Under the pieces are notes generated by a model. It saw nothing but the letters and a program-made list of their open reading frames with translations. It was not told where the DNA came from and did no database searches. A program made the translations under genes and the position numbers. DNA of 24,244 nucleotides from a virus. The DNA is taken from the IMG/VR virus record IMGVR_UViG_3300023210_000216, positions 1 to 24,244 of that record, one strand, 5' to 3'. Below, piece after piece: positions 1 to 5,118 of the stretch (positions within the stretch are counted from its first letter, which is position 1; every line of letters starts with the position of its first letter).

Positions 1-111
1 CTTCTTTACTTCAGACCAAGCCCAAGCCCATGATAAGTATGTGAACTTACCTTTAGCTTCTGTATGCTCATTAACATTTACTTTACTTAATTCTTTAAAT
101 ACGTTACTCAT
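1..111 (-). CDS. Single-strand annealing protein (DUF1071/Sak type), N-terminal 37 residues only
   Basis: The gene runs leftward off the window edge, so only residues 1-37 are visible. The start is fixed by AGGAG seven bases upstream of ATG at 111. The N-terminus has the pattern FKELSKVNVNEHTEAKG followed by YLSWAWAW (residues about 25-32), the hallmark opening of the DUF1071 family of phage recombinases (Sak-type annealing proteins). These coat single-stranded DNA and pair homologous strands during phage recombination and replication. The first 8 bases overlap the end of the small membrane-protein gene upstream (104-283), so the two are probably translationally coupled. It is the last visible gene of the leftward early operon. 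The family call is from recognition of the N-terminal motif; the rest of the protein is not in view. Confidence 0.78.
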   Translation of the reverse strand, partial: MSNVFKELSKVNVNEHTEAKGKFTYLSWAWAWSEVKK

Positions 112-283
112 TATCTTCTCCTAAAATTAAATATAAAACCCATCCTTGAAACAGAACCATCAAGCCTATGAGTGTCTCACCAACATCAGCTCCAAAGAAG
201 CCGTTGGCAGTTTGTAATATCAAAGCTACAGTTACCATAGCCATTGAGAACATTACTATAAAGTTGTCTGTAATCTTAATCAT
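104..283 (-). CDS. Small two-helix membrane protein, 59 aa
   Basis: This gene begins at ATG 283 and ends with TAA at 104. The product is 59 residues with two hydrophobic stretches, about residues 8-24 (FIVMFSMAMVTVALILQ) and 37-54 (ETLIGLMVLFQGWVLYLI), separated by a short turn and ending in an acidic tail (GEDNE). An AGGGG Shine-Dalgarno lies just upstream. It overlaps its upstream neighbour by 8 bases (ATGATTAA) and its downstream neighbour by 8 bases (ATGAGTAA), the same spacing style as the rest of the operon, which is strong support for a real gene. The size and two segments would fit a class II holin. Its place among recombination genes argues more for an early membrane protein such as a host-interference factor. 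Function unknown. Confidence 0.75.
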   Translation of the reverse strand: MIKITDNFIVMFSMAMVTVALILQTANGFFGADVGETLIGLMVLFQGWVLYLILGEDNE

Positions 284-581
284 TCCATCCCCTCAATTCT
301 TCCTTAACAGTTTCTTGCAGGCTGTGTCGTTTCTTATACTTATCGCCCCGTAACAACGGGTTCGTTTCTTGCAGCTTACGCCTAACTCTTGTAATGCTTT
401 CTGGTGTTGATAGCTGACCAAGATGTAAACTGACTAAAAACGCAATATAACCATCATCATCTAATGACTTTAATGCGTATTCATCACGCCAAACTTCAGC
501 TAATAACACGTTGTCCGAATCTCTACTGGGTATGTTTCTTTTTAAGATGGCCTCAACTATTTGTCTTTTTTCTTTTATCAT
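276..581 (-). CDS. Conserved phage hypothetical protein, 101 aa
   Basis: A 101-residue leftward protein. The N-terminal half is charged and helical; the centre reads LSTPESITRVRRKLQE (about residues 57-72), a segment I associate with small early proteins found near annealing recombinases in many phages. The C-terminus is basic and then helical (KYKKRHSLQETVKEELRG). ATG at 581 overlaps the previous stop as ATGA, behind a G-rich GGGCGGGGC stretch. It overlaps the membrane-protein gene downstream by 8 bases. The S/T-P-E-S-I-T-R-x-R-R pattern could be part of a winged-helix or DNA-binding fold, but I cannot assign a function. Confidence 0.8.
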   Translation of the reverse strand: MIKEKRQIVEAILKRNIPSRDSDNVLLAEVWRDEYALKSLDDDGYIAFLVSLHLGQLSTPESITRVRRKLQETNPLLRGDKYKKRHSLQETVKEELRGWND

Positions 582-766
582 AATAGCCCCGCCCTAGTTT
601 CTTTATACTCGTCATAACCCTGGTCTTGGTCAACTTCGATCATGTCTTGTTCAAACTCTTTTGAAGCCATCACCTTGTGGGCGTATGACATGAAGTCAGG
701 CTCTTGGTCTTGTATGTGAGCGTTATGTTCTTGCTCATCAATATCTAGGTCGCTGAAATATCCCAT
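578..766 (-). CDS. Small acidic hypothetical protein, 62 aa
   Basis: A leftward gene of unknown function. The reading frame is open further upstream (to a TTG at 793), but ATG 766 is preferred. It has GGGAG seven bases upstream and begins three bases after the preceding stop codon, removing a 26-base overlap. The product (MGYFSDLDIDEQEHNAHIQ...) is strongly acidic and rich in Asp, Glu, Gln and His, with no membrane segment and no recognised motif. It ends in ATGA overlapping the next gene. Small acidic early proteins of phages are often inhibitors or DNA mimics, but nothing in the sequence shows this here. Confidence 0.68.
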   Translation of the reverse strand: MGYFSDLDIDEQEHNAHIQDQEPDFMSYAHKVMASKEFEQDMIEVDQDQGYDEYKETRAGLL

Positions 767-767
767 C

Positions 768-1082
768 TTAAATCTCCCATCCGTATTCATCAAGAAGAAT
801 CATCCTTAAATCATTAGTAAGGTCATACTCGATAATGTTGTCGTCTGCGTCAATAAAGTCGAACAATGCCATCTCCTTCATCTTCTCAACAGACTTAACA
901 AACAAAGCGTAGGTTGAGTAAGGTGTATCACCAAGAGCATCGTCATTTAATAAGTGTTCAAACTTCTGCTTGATAGGTTCGATTGCTTCATAGAACTCTA
1001 TCTTTGCGTCCATCTTGTTTGCTTCGTAGTTCGTTTGGTAATCCTCTTCGATTTGGTAATCGGTAGTAGTCATTGTGTCCAT
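768..1082 (-). CDS. Hypothetical acidic early protein, 104 aa
   Basis: A leftward 104-residue protein starting at ATG 1082, which overlaps the upstream stop as TAATG. GGAGG lies seven bases upstream, an excellent ribosome site. A second in-frame ATG three codons in is less well placed. The protein is acidic and mostly helical by eye (QIEEDYQTNYEANKMDAK, EAIEPIKQKFEHLL), with a hydrophobic C-terminal part (LRMILLDEYGWEI). No known domain is recognised. It is the second gene of the operon driven by the promoter at 1378-1406. Confidence 0.75.
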   Translation of the reverse strand: MDTMTTTDYQIEEDYQTNYEANKMDAKIEFYEAIEPIKQKFEHLLNDDALGDTPYSTYALFVKSVEKMKEMALFDFIDADDNIIEYDLTNDLRMILLDEYGWEI

Positions 1083-1345
1083 TACGCTACCTCCATTAAA
1101 AATGTATCAATATCAACATGGTCAAAGTTTTCCAAAATAACCTCAATATCCATGCCTTTTGAAATTGTCGTGAATCTATTAAAAGCGCCATCGAAAGTTT
1201 TAAATGCCTTTCTGCCCATTTCAGTTTCTACAACAAACATATCAAATTCTTGCGATAGGAAATGTACATTCCCAGAATCCATATCCCACGCTTGAACATT
1301 CTCAATAGTTTCGTTTTTAAATGCTTGTTTGATTTCTTGTCTCAT
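1082..1345 (-). CDS. Hypothetical early protein, 87 aa, first gene behind the leftward promoter
   Basis: This 87-residue protein starts at ATG 1345, with GGAG nine bases upstream and a near-consensus sigma-70 promoter 33 bases upstream of the start. It is therefore the first gene of the leftward early message. The sequence (MRQEIKQAFKNETIENVQ..., ending VDIDTFLMEVA) is of mixed helix and strand character with no recognised domain. The repeated hydrophobic-aromatic pattern (FDMFVVETEMGRKAFKTFDGAF) suggests a small globular fold. It shares a one-base TAATG overlap with the next gene. Function unknown. Confidence 0.75.
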   Translation of the reverse strand: MRQEIKQAFKNETIENVQAWDMDSGNVHFLSQEFDMFVVETEMGRKAFKTFDGAFNRFTTISKGMDIEVILENFDHVDIDTFLMEVA

Positions 1346-1377
1346 TTTTGTATCTCCGTTTTGTTTAAAGTACCTCC

Positions 1378-1406
1378 ATTATATAGAACCTTTTATACAA
1401 TGTAAA
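1378..1406 (-). promoter_or_regulatory. Sigma-70 promoter for the leftward early operon
   Basis: Read on the minus strand: -35 TTTACA (1406-1401), a 17-base spacer and a perfect -10 TATAAT (1383-1378). The start point would fall near 1371, about 25 bases before ATG 1345. The flanks are very AT-rich. This is the best match to the host housekeeping promoter for the left arm. Confidence 0.85.
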
Positions 1407-1422
1407 GTATTTTATATAATAT

Positions 1423-1605
1423 TTATTTATACTTCATAAATATTTGCATAAGCCGCCTATCAACATAGCGCTCTTTAAGGATATTATTACCTATACGTCT
1501 TAGTTCCAATTTATGCTGCGGATGAACATTATGCTTTTCAGGATCAACAATTAATTGATTTAAAAGAACAATATCTTTATTACACCAATGTTGTTTTTGC
1601 TTCAT
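1423..1605 (-). CDS. Small basic hypothetical protein, 60 aa
   Basis: A 60-residue leftward protein rich in Lys, Arg and His (MKQKQHWCNKDIVLLNQL..., ending RRLMQIFMKYK), with predicted charge strongly positive. Its ATG overlaps the TGA of an 8-codon reading frame (MSKIKVKK) that continues from a gene end duplicated around HNH A. A weak AAAGG lies upstream. It sits between the homing endonuclease HNH A and the leftward promoter, so it is probably read by a transcript starting further right. No domain recognised; the basic charge would fit nucleic-acid binding, which is only a guess. Confidence 0.55.
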   Translation of the reverse strand: MKQKQHWCNKDIVLLNQLIVDPEKHNVHPQHKLELRRIGNNILKERYVDRRLMQIFMKYK

Positions 1606-1612
1606 TTCTTTA

Positions 1613-1645
1613 CCTTTATTTTAGACATAGCAAGCCCACTTCTAC
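1613..1645. repeat. Direct repeat, left copy, flanking HNH A
   Basis: This 33-bp stretch matches 2110-2142 at 28 of 33 positions and in the same orientation. The pair brackets HNH A: this copy includes the HNH stop codon and the other lies 12 bases before the HNH start. Read on the minus strand, this copy encodes the end CRSGLAMSKIKVKK in a frame different from HNH A. Confidence 0.75.
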
Positions 1646-2097
1646 AACCTGGGTGTGTGATACTCATTTTTAGCATTCAAATAAGCATTGTGAGCATCCT
1701 CTTCATTGTCATAACAACCTAAGTCGATCTGTTTTTGAGCTACTCTTATTCTTGCACAATATTTTTCCCTTTTTTTATGCCAATAAAAACCTTTGGCTTT
1801 TGTGTGATTCCATTGATTTTCTTGGTGGGTTACAAGTCTAAGATTTTCAATACGGTTATCATCACGAACACCGTTAATGTGGTCTATTTGTAAATTCTCA
1901 TCAATTCCACCGTTGAACATAATCCAAATCATTCGATGTGCTAGTTGAGGTTTATTATTAATACTCACCATAATATAACCATCATGATGAAGATAGCCTG
2001 CAACATCACCAATCGCTACACAGTTCGCTGTTTTAACTTTACGAATCAACTTGCCTTTCATGTAGCCGAAAAGTTTATTTAGTAGATCTTTATTCAT
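1642..2097 (-). CDS. HNH homing endonuclease with AP2-like DNA-binding tail (HNH A), 151 aa
   Basis: Free-standing homing endonuclease. The N-terminal part (1-50) precedes an HNH (HNH_3-type) core: H54-R-M-I-W-I, then I-D72-H73-I-N75-G76, N81 and N85-L86-R-L-V. The C-terminal segment (about 103-146, G-F-Y-W through LNAKNEYH) resembles the AP2 fold that gives such enzymes DNA specificity. Length and layout match the family. It is a close paralogue of HNH B (3966-4424, opposite strand): about 60% of the first 90 residues are identical with no gap. All HNH residues named are present, so it looks active. It is flanked by 33-bp direct repeats (1613-1645 and 2110-2142). No strong ribosome site is seen; AAAGGGATAAACAAAAC precedes ATG 2097. 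Confidence 0.92.
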   Translation of the reverse strand: MNKDLLNKLFGYMKGKLIRKVKTANCVAIGDVAGYLHHDGYIMVSINNKPQLAHRMIWIMFNGGIDENLQIDHINGVRDDNRIENLRLVTHQENQWNHTKAKGFYWHKKREKYCARIRVAQKQIDLGCYDNEEDAHNAYLNAKNEYHTPRL

Positions 2098-2104
2098 GTT
2101 TTGT

Positions 2105-2261
2105 TTATCCCTTTATTTTAGATACAGCTACCCCACATCTACTCTTGTGGTAAAGCGCCCATTGTTGGGTTAAGCCACCACATAAACCATAGTCACGGTC
2201 TAAGAGTATTAGTTATTGAGCCTAAGATGCTTGGTCTTAAACCCTCTATCTTCTTGGTCAT
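2105..2261 (-). pseudogene. Possible frameshifted small gene upstream of HNH A
   Basis: Two minus-strand frames look like pieces of one gene. The first starts at ATG 2261 (MTKKIEGLRPSILGSITN) and stops at 2193. The second, shifted, frame reads DYGLCGGLTQQWALYHKSRC and ends SKIKG at 2105. The second piece ends in the same C-G/S-G-x-A-x-SKIK pattern that reappears beyond HNH A near 1615-1650, so it may be the 3' end of the gene that HNH A invaded. The start overlaps the stop of another weak 60-codon frame (2258-2440). I do not recognise the protein. It could instead be non-coding. Confidence 0.3.
2110..2142. repeat. Direct repeat, right copy, flanking HNH A
   Basis: Partner of 1613-1645, with 28 of 33 positions identical and the same orientation. 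The best-conserved part is CCTTTATTTTAGA, plus CCCAC and TCTAC at the right end. It ends the coding frame ...CGVAVSKIKG on the minus strand. Confidence 0.75.
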
Positions 2262-2432
2262 TTCATTCCAAGCCAACAAACTCTAACTAACAAAACCTTG
2301 AGTTCATATCGGTGGTTCTTAAAACTTACCACGGTGACCAAGTTGACAAGTGGGCAGTCATTGCTTGGATTTATATTTCTATTGCTTCTTTGAGTTAAGG
2401 TCAAATCTAAAATTAAACACCATTGCAGTGTG

Positions 2433-2460
2433 TTGACCAATATGATTACTATGATATAAT
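2433..2460 (+). promoter_or_regulatory. Strong sigma-70 promoter, rightward
   Basis: -35 TTGACC (2433-2438), 16-base spacer, perfect -10 TATAAT (2455-2460). Transcription should start near 2467. No reading frame with a ribosome site follows; a terminator follows within 65 bases, so the product is probably a short RNA. Confidence 0.8.
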
Positions 2461-2465
2461 AGTAT

Positions 2466-2530
2466 CCAAGGTGGCTCTAACACCTAATTCTAACCCTCAA
2501 TCGATTCTAGTCTTTTGGGGGTTTTCTTTT
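2466..2530 (+). ncRNA. Candidate ~65-nt small RNA
   Basis: This is the interval between the predicted start (about 2467) and the terminator. The transcript would hold two hairpins: AGGTG/CACCT (2469-2473 with 2481-2485, 7-base loop) and the terminator stem. It contains no ATG-started frame. The arrangement recalls lambda oop RNA or a put-type antitermination leader. Existence is inferred from promoter and terminator only. Confidence 0.5.
2492..2530 (+). terminator. Rho-independent terminator
   Basis: The stem AACCCTCAA (2492-2500) pairs with TTGGGGGTT (2515-2523) over 9 bp including one T-G wobble. The loop is about 14 bases, followed by the T-rich run TTTTCTTTT (2522-2530). It works in the rightward direction; the minus strand lacks a T run. 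Confidence 0.75.
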
Positions 2531-2731
2531 GAACGTGGAATAATTATAAACTAACTTCTACTGACTGATTTAATTATTTGCACAATGTTGAGCAATCTCG
2601 TGACTTGAGCCTGTTCTTTAGGCGATTAGTTTAAGAGTTGCAAAGATATTCATTCACTAAGGTTCTACTTTTATAACACTTATCTCTATTACAACCTCAA
2701 CTCTGTTCCATGAATAAATAATAAATATTAT

Positions 2732-2762
2732 AAGTAACTGTGTGTTGTTTACTTGATATAAT
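2732..2762 (+). promoter_or_regulatory. Extended -10 promoter with inverted repeat, for the Cro-like gene
   Basis: TGATATAAT (2754-2762) is an extended -10 element; the -35 region is poor, as is usual for this class. The start point would lie at about 2767-2771, at or just before the ATG at 2771. An imperfect inverted repeat, AAGTAAC (2732-2738) and GTTTACTT (2747-2754), covers the -35 to -10 interval and is a plausible operator for the repressor encoded next to it. Confidence 0.65.
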
Positions 2763-2770
2763 GTTCACTT

Positions 2771-2971
2771 ATGATAATACAATATAACGATATTAAGAGA
2801 GAGATTAGAAAGATGGGTCTTACTCAAAAGGAAGTTGCTGCAATTCTAGGCATTACTTACCCTGCACTTTGGTCTAGGATTAAACATGGTAAGCCAGATA
2901 TTCACTTGGTTATTTATGCTTTGAGTCATTACTACAATAAAGACGATAACCTTGGAGAACGAGACCTCTAA
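2771..2971 (+). CDS. Cro/C1-type helix-turn-helix regulator, 66 aa
   Basis: Small DNA-binding protein. Residues 8-14 (IKREIRK) form the first helix. LTQKEVAAILGITYPALWSR (17-36) is a clear XRE-family helix-turn-helix with the typical T-Q-x-E-V-A-x-x-L-G-I pattern. Residues 41-55 give the following helix. There is no dimer or cleavage domain, so it is Cro-like rather than a full CI repressor. The start at 2771 is kept because it is needed for helix 1. It has no Shine-Dalgarno, and the promoter -10 ends only 8 bases upstream, pointing to a leaderless message. It is the first gene of the rightward block, as cro is in lambdoid phages, and probably acts on the inverted repeat in its own promoter. 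Confidence 0.85.
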   Translation: MIIQYNDIKREIRKMGLTQKEVAAILGITYPALWSRIKHGKPDIHLVIYALSHYYNKDDNLGERDL

Positions 2972-3111
2972 TGCTATATGACTATTCATGTAATAAATGC
3001 TTACAAAGATATACACGAAGTAACTCAATAGAACATAGAACTAAAAGTGGTAGATGTCCTTACTGTACGAGTAAAGATACTAAGCCTTCATCACAATCGG
3101 GGAAGAAATGA
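2971..3111 (+). CDS. Small zinc-ribbon protein, 46 aa
   Basis: The gene begins at ATG 2971 (TAATG overlap with the repressor gene) and ends at TGA 3111, overlapping the next gene as ATGA. The 46-residue product starts MLYDYSCNKC and carries a second pair in RCPYC. Cys7-x2-Cys10 and Cys29-x2-Cys32 make a standard zinc ribbon, similar in layout to FmdB-type regulators (Y-x-Y-x-C-x-x-C near the N-terminus). The C-terminal tail is Ser/Lys rich. Such ribbons usually bind nucleic acid or RNA polymerase; the target is unknown here. The paired overlaps and the four spaced cysteines make the gene convincing despite its size. Confidence 0.78.
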   Translation: MLYDYSCNKCLQRYTRSNSIEHRTKSGRCPYCTSKDTKPSSQSGKK

Positions 3112-3269
3112 TAGTTAAGCACACACCAGCTCAATGTAAACAAGCAATGACAGGTATCAAAGAGCTACTAGAACAGATTAGGCGTATTGATGACGAAGAC
3201 GTAAAGAAACATATTTGTGATAGTGCTATTGATATTTGTAATAACTTACTAAGAGAAGCAAAGAAATGA
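3108..3269 (+). CDS. Small helical hypothetical protein, 53 aa
   Basis: ATG 3108 overlaps the preceding TGA by 4 bases and is preceded by GGGGAAG. TGA at 3269 overlaps the next ATG by 4 bases. The 53-residue product (MIVKHTPAQCKQAMTGIKEL...) is predicted to be two amphipathic helices, about 10-28 and 30-52, with three cysteines (10, 37, 44). No domain recognised. The interlocked starts and stops are the main evidence that it is translated. Confidence 0.68.
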   Translation: MIVKHTPAQCKQAMTGIKELLEQIRRIDDEDVKKHICDSAIDICNNLLREAKK

Positions 3270-3580
3270 CTAGAAGCGAATATGACATTGTAAAAGACCT
3301 GTTTGAAGAGTGGATTAATATTTCAGAATCACGACTCAAACCTCAAAAACATGGTTCTAAACACGAGACTTTAGAAGAGTTTAATGAACAACAAGCAAAG
3401 CACAAAAAAGCGTGTGAAGAATACGACTATGAATTTGAGCCTCAAACTTATAGAATGTACAACCGCCAATATATTGAGTTTGATGGTGGGGAGATTCGTC
3501 ACCAAATGGAAATGCTACATGTTCTATTAGCAAACTATGAAGCGAAAATACTAAGAAAACGAGCAAAGGCAGGGATATGA
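3266..3580 (+). CDS. Hypothetical protein, 104 aa
   Basis: This 104-residue protein overlaps both neighbours by 4 bases. It is highly charged and largely helical: residues 1-22 (MTRSEYDIVKDLFEEWINIS) and 38-55 look like long helices, and the C-terminal third (RHQMEMLHVLLANYEAKILR) is a probable coiled coil. No conserved motif is recognised. It lies just before the VRR-NUC nuclease in the early rightward block and could be a partner of a replication or recombination protein, but the sequence does not show this. Confidence 0.75.
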   Translation: MTRSEYDIVKDLFEEWINISESRLKPQKHGSKHETLEEFNEQQAKHKKACEEYDYEFEPQTYRMYNRQYIEFDGGEIRHQMEMLHVLLANYEAKILRKRAKAGI

Positions 3581-3930
3581 ACGATCAAGAGCATCAAATT
3601 CAGAAGGCAATATGTCACTATCTAGATGTACGCAATGTCATGTATTTTGCAATTCCCAACGGTGGCAAGAGAAACTTAATCACTGCGAAGAAACTAAAGG
3701 CTGAAGGTGTAAAGGCTGGAGTGCCAGATATTTGTATTATTCATGAAGGCCAGGCATTCTTCTTAGAGGTTAAACGACCAAAGACTGTATTAGGTGGCAA
3801 AGGTAGATTAAGCCCTGCTCAGAAAGAGATGATAGGAAGACTTGAAGAGGCAGGAGGAGAAGTCAAAGTAGTGTACTCAGTGGCAGATGTTATTGAGGCT
3901 TGTATTGATTGGCAGATAAACGTACTATGA
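3577..3930 (+). CDS. VRR-NUC domain nuclease, 117 aa
   Basis: Stand-alone nuclease of the PD-(D/E)XK superfamily, VRR-NUC type. Visible motif residues are E5 in the first helix, NGGKR (28-32), G48-V-P50-D51, E64-V-K66 and the trailing SPAQKEMIGRLEEAGG (about 80-95) typical of the family. In other phages and in eukaryotic FAN1 this domain cuts branched or flapped DNA, and the short phage form is about 90-120 residues, as here. It probably resolves recombination or replication intermediates together with the NinB-like and annealing proteins. It overlaps both neighbours by 4 bases; the downstream ATGA opens the broken DUF1364 start. Confidence 0.92.
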   Translation: MNDQEHQIQKAICHYLDVRNVMYFAIPNGGKRNLITAKKLKAEGVKAGVPDICIIHEGQAFFLEVKRPKTVLGGKGRLSPAQKEMIGRLEEAGGEVKVVYSVADVIEACIDWQINVL

Positions 3931-3962
3931 GTAAGATAACTAAATCAGCGAGGGGTCAATAG
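3927..3962 (+). pseudogene. Orphaned 5' end of a DUF1364 gene (11 codons)
   Basis: ATG 3927 overlaps the VRR-NUC stop as ATGA, exactly how genes join elsewhere in this operon, but the frame reads MSKITKSARGQ and then hits TAG at 3962. The same protein start (MSKITKSARNQ) opens the intact DUF1364 gene at 4424. This is therefore the original start, cut off from its body by HNH B. Its codons may still serve as a coupled ribosome-loading site for HNH B, whose ATG lies 4 bases beyond. Confidence 0.8.
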
Positions 3963-3965
3963 GAA

Positions 3966-4424
3966 ATGACAAAAGACTTATTAAAAGAATTATTTGAATA
4001 CAAAGATGGTAATTTGATTCGTAAAGTCAGCAGAAGTAACCGTGTAAAGGTTGGCGATGTTGCAGGCTGTCTTAATGATAATGGCTATATAGTAATTAGT
4101 GTCAATGGCACTAGGTATTTTGCTCATCGTATGATTTGGATATACCATAATGGTGAAATAGATAAAGATTTATGTGTTGACCATATCAACGGAAACAAGG
4201 ATGACAATAGTATTGGCAATTTAAGACTTGTTACAAACCAAGAGAATAGTTTTAATAGACCTAATGCAAAAGGATACTATTGGAATAAGCCTACTAATAA
4301 GTTTAAAGCGGAAATAAAACTCAATGGAAAAAAGACAAGTCTTGGCAGTTATGATAACGAGAGAGAAGCGAGAAAGGCGTACCTAAATGCAAAAGAAAAA
4401 TACCACAGGATTGAATTGCACTAA
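3966..4424 (+). CDS. HNH homing endonuclease with AP2-like tail (HNH B), 152 aa
   Basis: Paralogue of HNH A, on the opposite strand. The HNH residues fall at identical positions: H54-R-M-I-W-I, D72-H73-I-N75-G76, N81, N85-L86-R-L-V. The C-terminal part (about 104-147, G-Y-Y-W through LNAKEKYH) is AP2-like. All motif residues are intact. The gene lies between two versions of the DUF1364 start codon region: it begins 4 bases after the truncated copy and its TAA overlaps the new ATG (TAATG). It is thus inserted in the target gene without destroying it. It probably cuts alleles of DUF1364 lacking the insertion, which is the usual homing behaviour; the cleavage site is not shown. Confidence 0.93.
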   Translation: MTKDLLKELFEYKDGNLIRKVSRSNRVKVGDVAGCLNDNGYIVISVNGTRYFAHRMIWIYHNGEIDKDLCVDHINGNKDDNSIGNLRLVTNQENSFNRPNAKGYYWNKPTNKFKAEIKLNGKKTSLGSYDNEREARKAYLNAKEKYHRIELH

Positions 4425-4705
4425 TGTCAAAGATAACTAAATCAGCACGAAACCAAGCATGTACTATTCGCTTAGAAGGTTGTTATGGTGGTCCTAATAA
4501 TGAAACAGTTGTCTTTGCACATTTAAACGGTGGTGGCATGGGTGGCAAGGTACTAGATATTCATGGTGCTTACTGTTGTGCTAATTGTCATGACGTTCTT
4601 GATGGTCGTAAGCAGTCTATTCACGAAAGAGAGTATTTATTATTGAGTCATTTATTCGGCATGGTTAGGACTCAAACTATCTTAGTTGAGAAGGGGTTGA
4701 TGTGA
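4424..4705 (+). CDS. DUF1364 family HNH-like nuclease, 93 aa
   Basis: Small nuclease-type protein common in lambdoid nin regions. Visible are C13 and C20 (first metal pair), the A-H33-L-N-G-G-G-M-G segment, D45-I-H47-G-A, and C52-A-N-C55-H56-D-V-L-D60-G-R, which matches the family's zinc-bound HNH-like core. Length is normal for the family, so despite HNH B inserted at its 5' end the protein is whole. Its start is a second, recoded version of MSKITKSAR; compare 3927-3962. The last 4 bases overlap the NinB-like gene. A role in recombination or DNA processing is likely from context. Confidence 0.85.
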   Translation: MSKITKSARNQACTIRLEGCYGGPNNETVVFAHLNGGGMGGKVLDIHGAYCCANCHDVLDGRKQSIHEREYLLLSHLFGMVRTQTILVEKGLM

Positions 4706-5118
4706 AGCGAGTAATTGAACGCAAGAAAGAGAAGAGACATATTATCGAATCAATGATAGTAAGTCACTTTAGTCAGTTCCCTGAAGACGAGAAGGCTATT
4801 ATTTCTATAGAGAGAGATGTATTAACTAGAAGTGGCGCTCAAAACAAATTACTGTGGATGTGGAATAAAATTATAGGTGACGAGATAGGGCATAGTAAAG
4901 ACGATATGCACGATAAGCTCGTTAGGAAACTACTAGGAACGGTTGATTCTACAGATTTAGATGGTAATATAACAAGTAGAGCAATAGAAACTAAGAAGTT
5001 AAAGGTAGCAGAGATGAAGGATTACCTAGAAGAAGTAGATAGATTTGTAGCTGAGTTTGGAATAATACTGCCAAGACCCGAAGACCTATGGTGGAAGTCT
5101 ATGGGAATTAAGGTGTGA
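4702..5118 (+). CDS. NinB-like recombination protein, 138 aa
   Basis: A 138-residue protein placed directly after DUF1364, as ninB-like genes often are. The centre reads LTRSGAQNKLLWMWNKIIGD (about 40-60), matching the R-S-x-x-Q-N-x-x-L-W core of NinB-type proteins. This is followed by a charged helix (KDDMHDKLVRKLLG), and the C-terminus carries LPRPEDLWW. Lambda NinB (Orf) binds single-stranded DNA and helps strand annealing by modulating access of recombination proteins. The family call rests on the central motif and context, so it is moderate; a similar DUF is possible. It overlaps both neighbours by 4 bases. Confidence 0.65.
   Translation: MKRVIERKKEKRHIIESMIVSHFSQFPEDEKAIISIERDVLTRSGAQNKLLWMWNKIIGDEIGHSKDDMHDKLVRKLLGTVDSTDLDGNITSRAIETKKLKVAEMKDYLEEVDRFVAEFGIILPRPEDLWWKSMGIKV

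Larger units (their letters stand above)
2262..2770. other. Divergent switch region without a confident gene
   Basis: About 500 bases lie between the leftward and rightward gene blocks. They hold a strong rightward promoter and close terminator (2433-2530), a perfect minus-strand -10 TATAAT at 2548-2543 without a good -35 box, and the repressor promoter with an inverted repeat (2732-2762). The minus-strand frame 2258-2440 (60 codons, TTG start, no ribosome site) is not convincing. In 2531-2731 I see only AT-rich sequence with two TTGAGC words. The position between opposed operons, next to a Cro-like gene, fits an early control region. Confidence 0.6.

Noticed and set aside
104-283. Holin assignment for the two-helix membrane protein
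   Set aside because: Size fits, but it lies among early recombination genes and no endolysin is nearby, so the role is left open.
168-353. Plus-strand 61-codon frame in the left arm
   Set aside because: It lies opposite two well-supported, overlapping leftward genes and has no ribosome site or recognisable product.
954-1295. Plus-strand 113-codon frame
   Set aside because: Antisense to two leftward genes with strong ribosome sites and a consensus promoter; composition is unlike the phage proteins.
2258-2440. Minus-strand 60-codon frame in the switch region
   Set aside because: It needs a TTG start with no ribosome site and overlaps the strong rightward promoter; only its stop overlapping ATG 2261 speaks for it.
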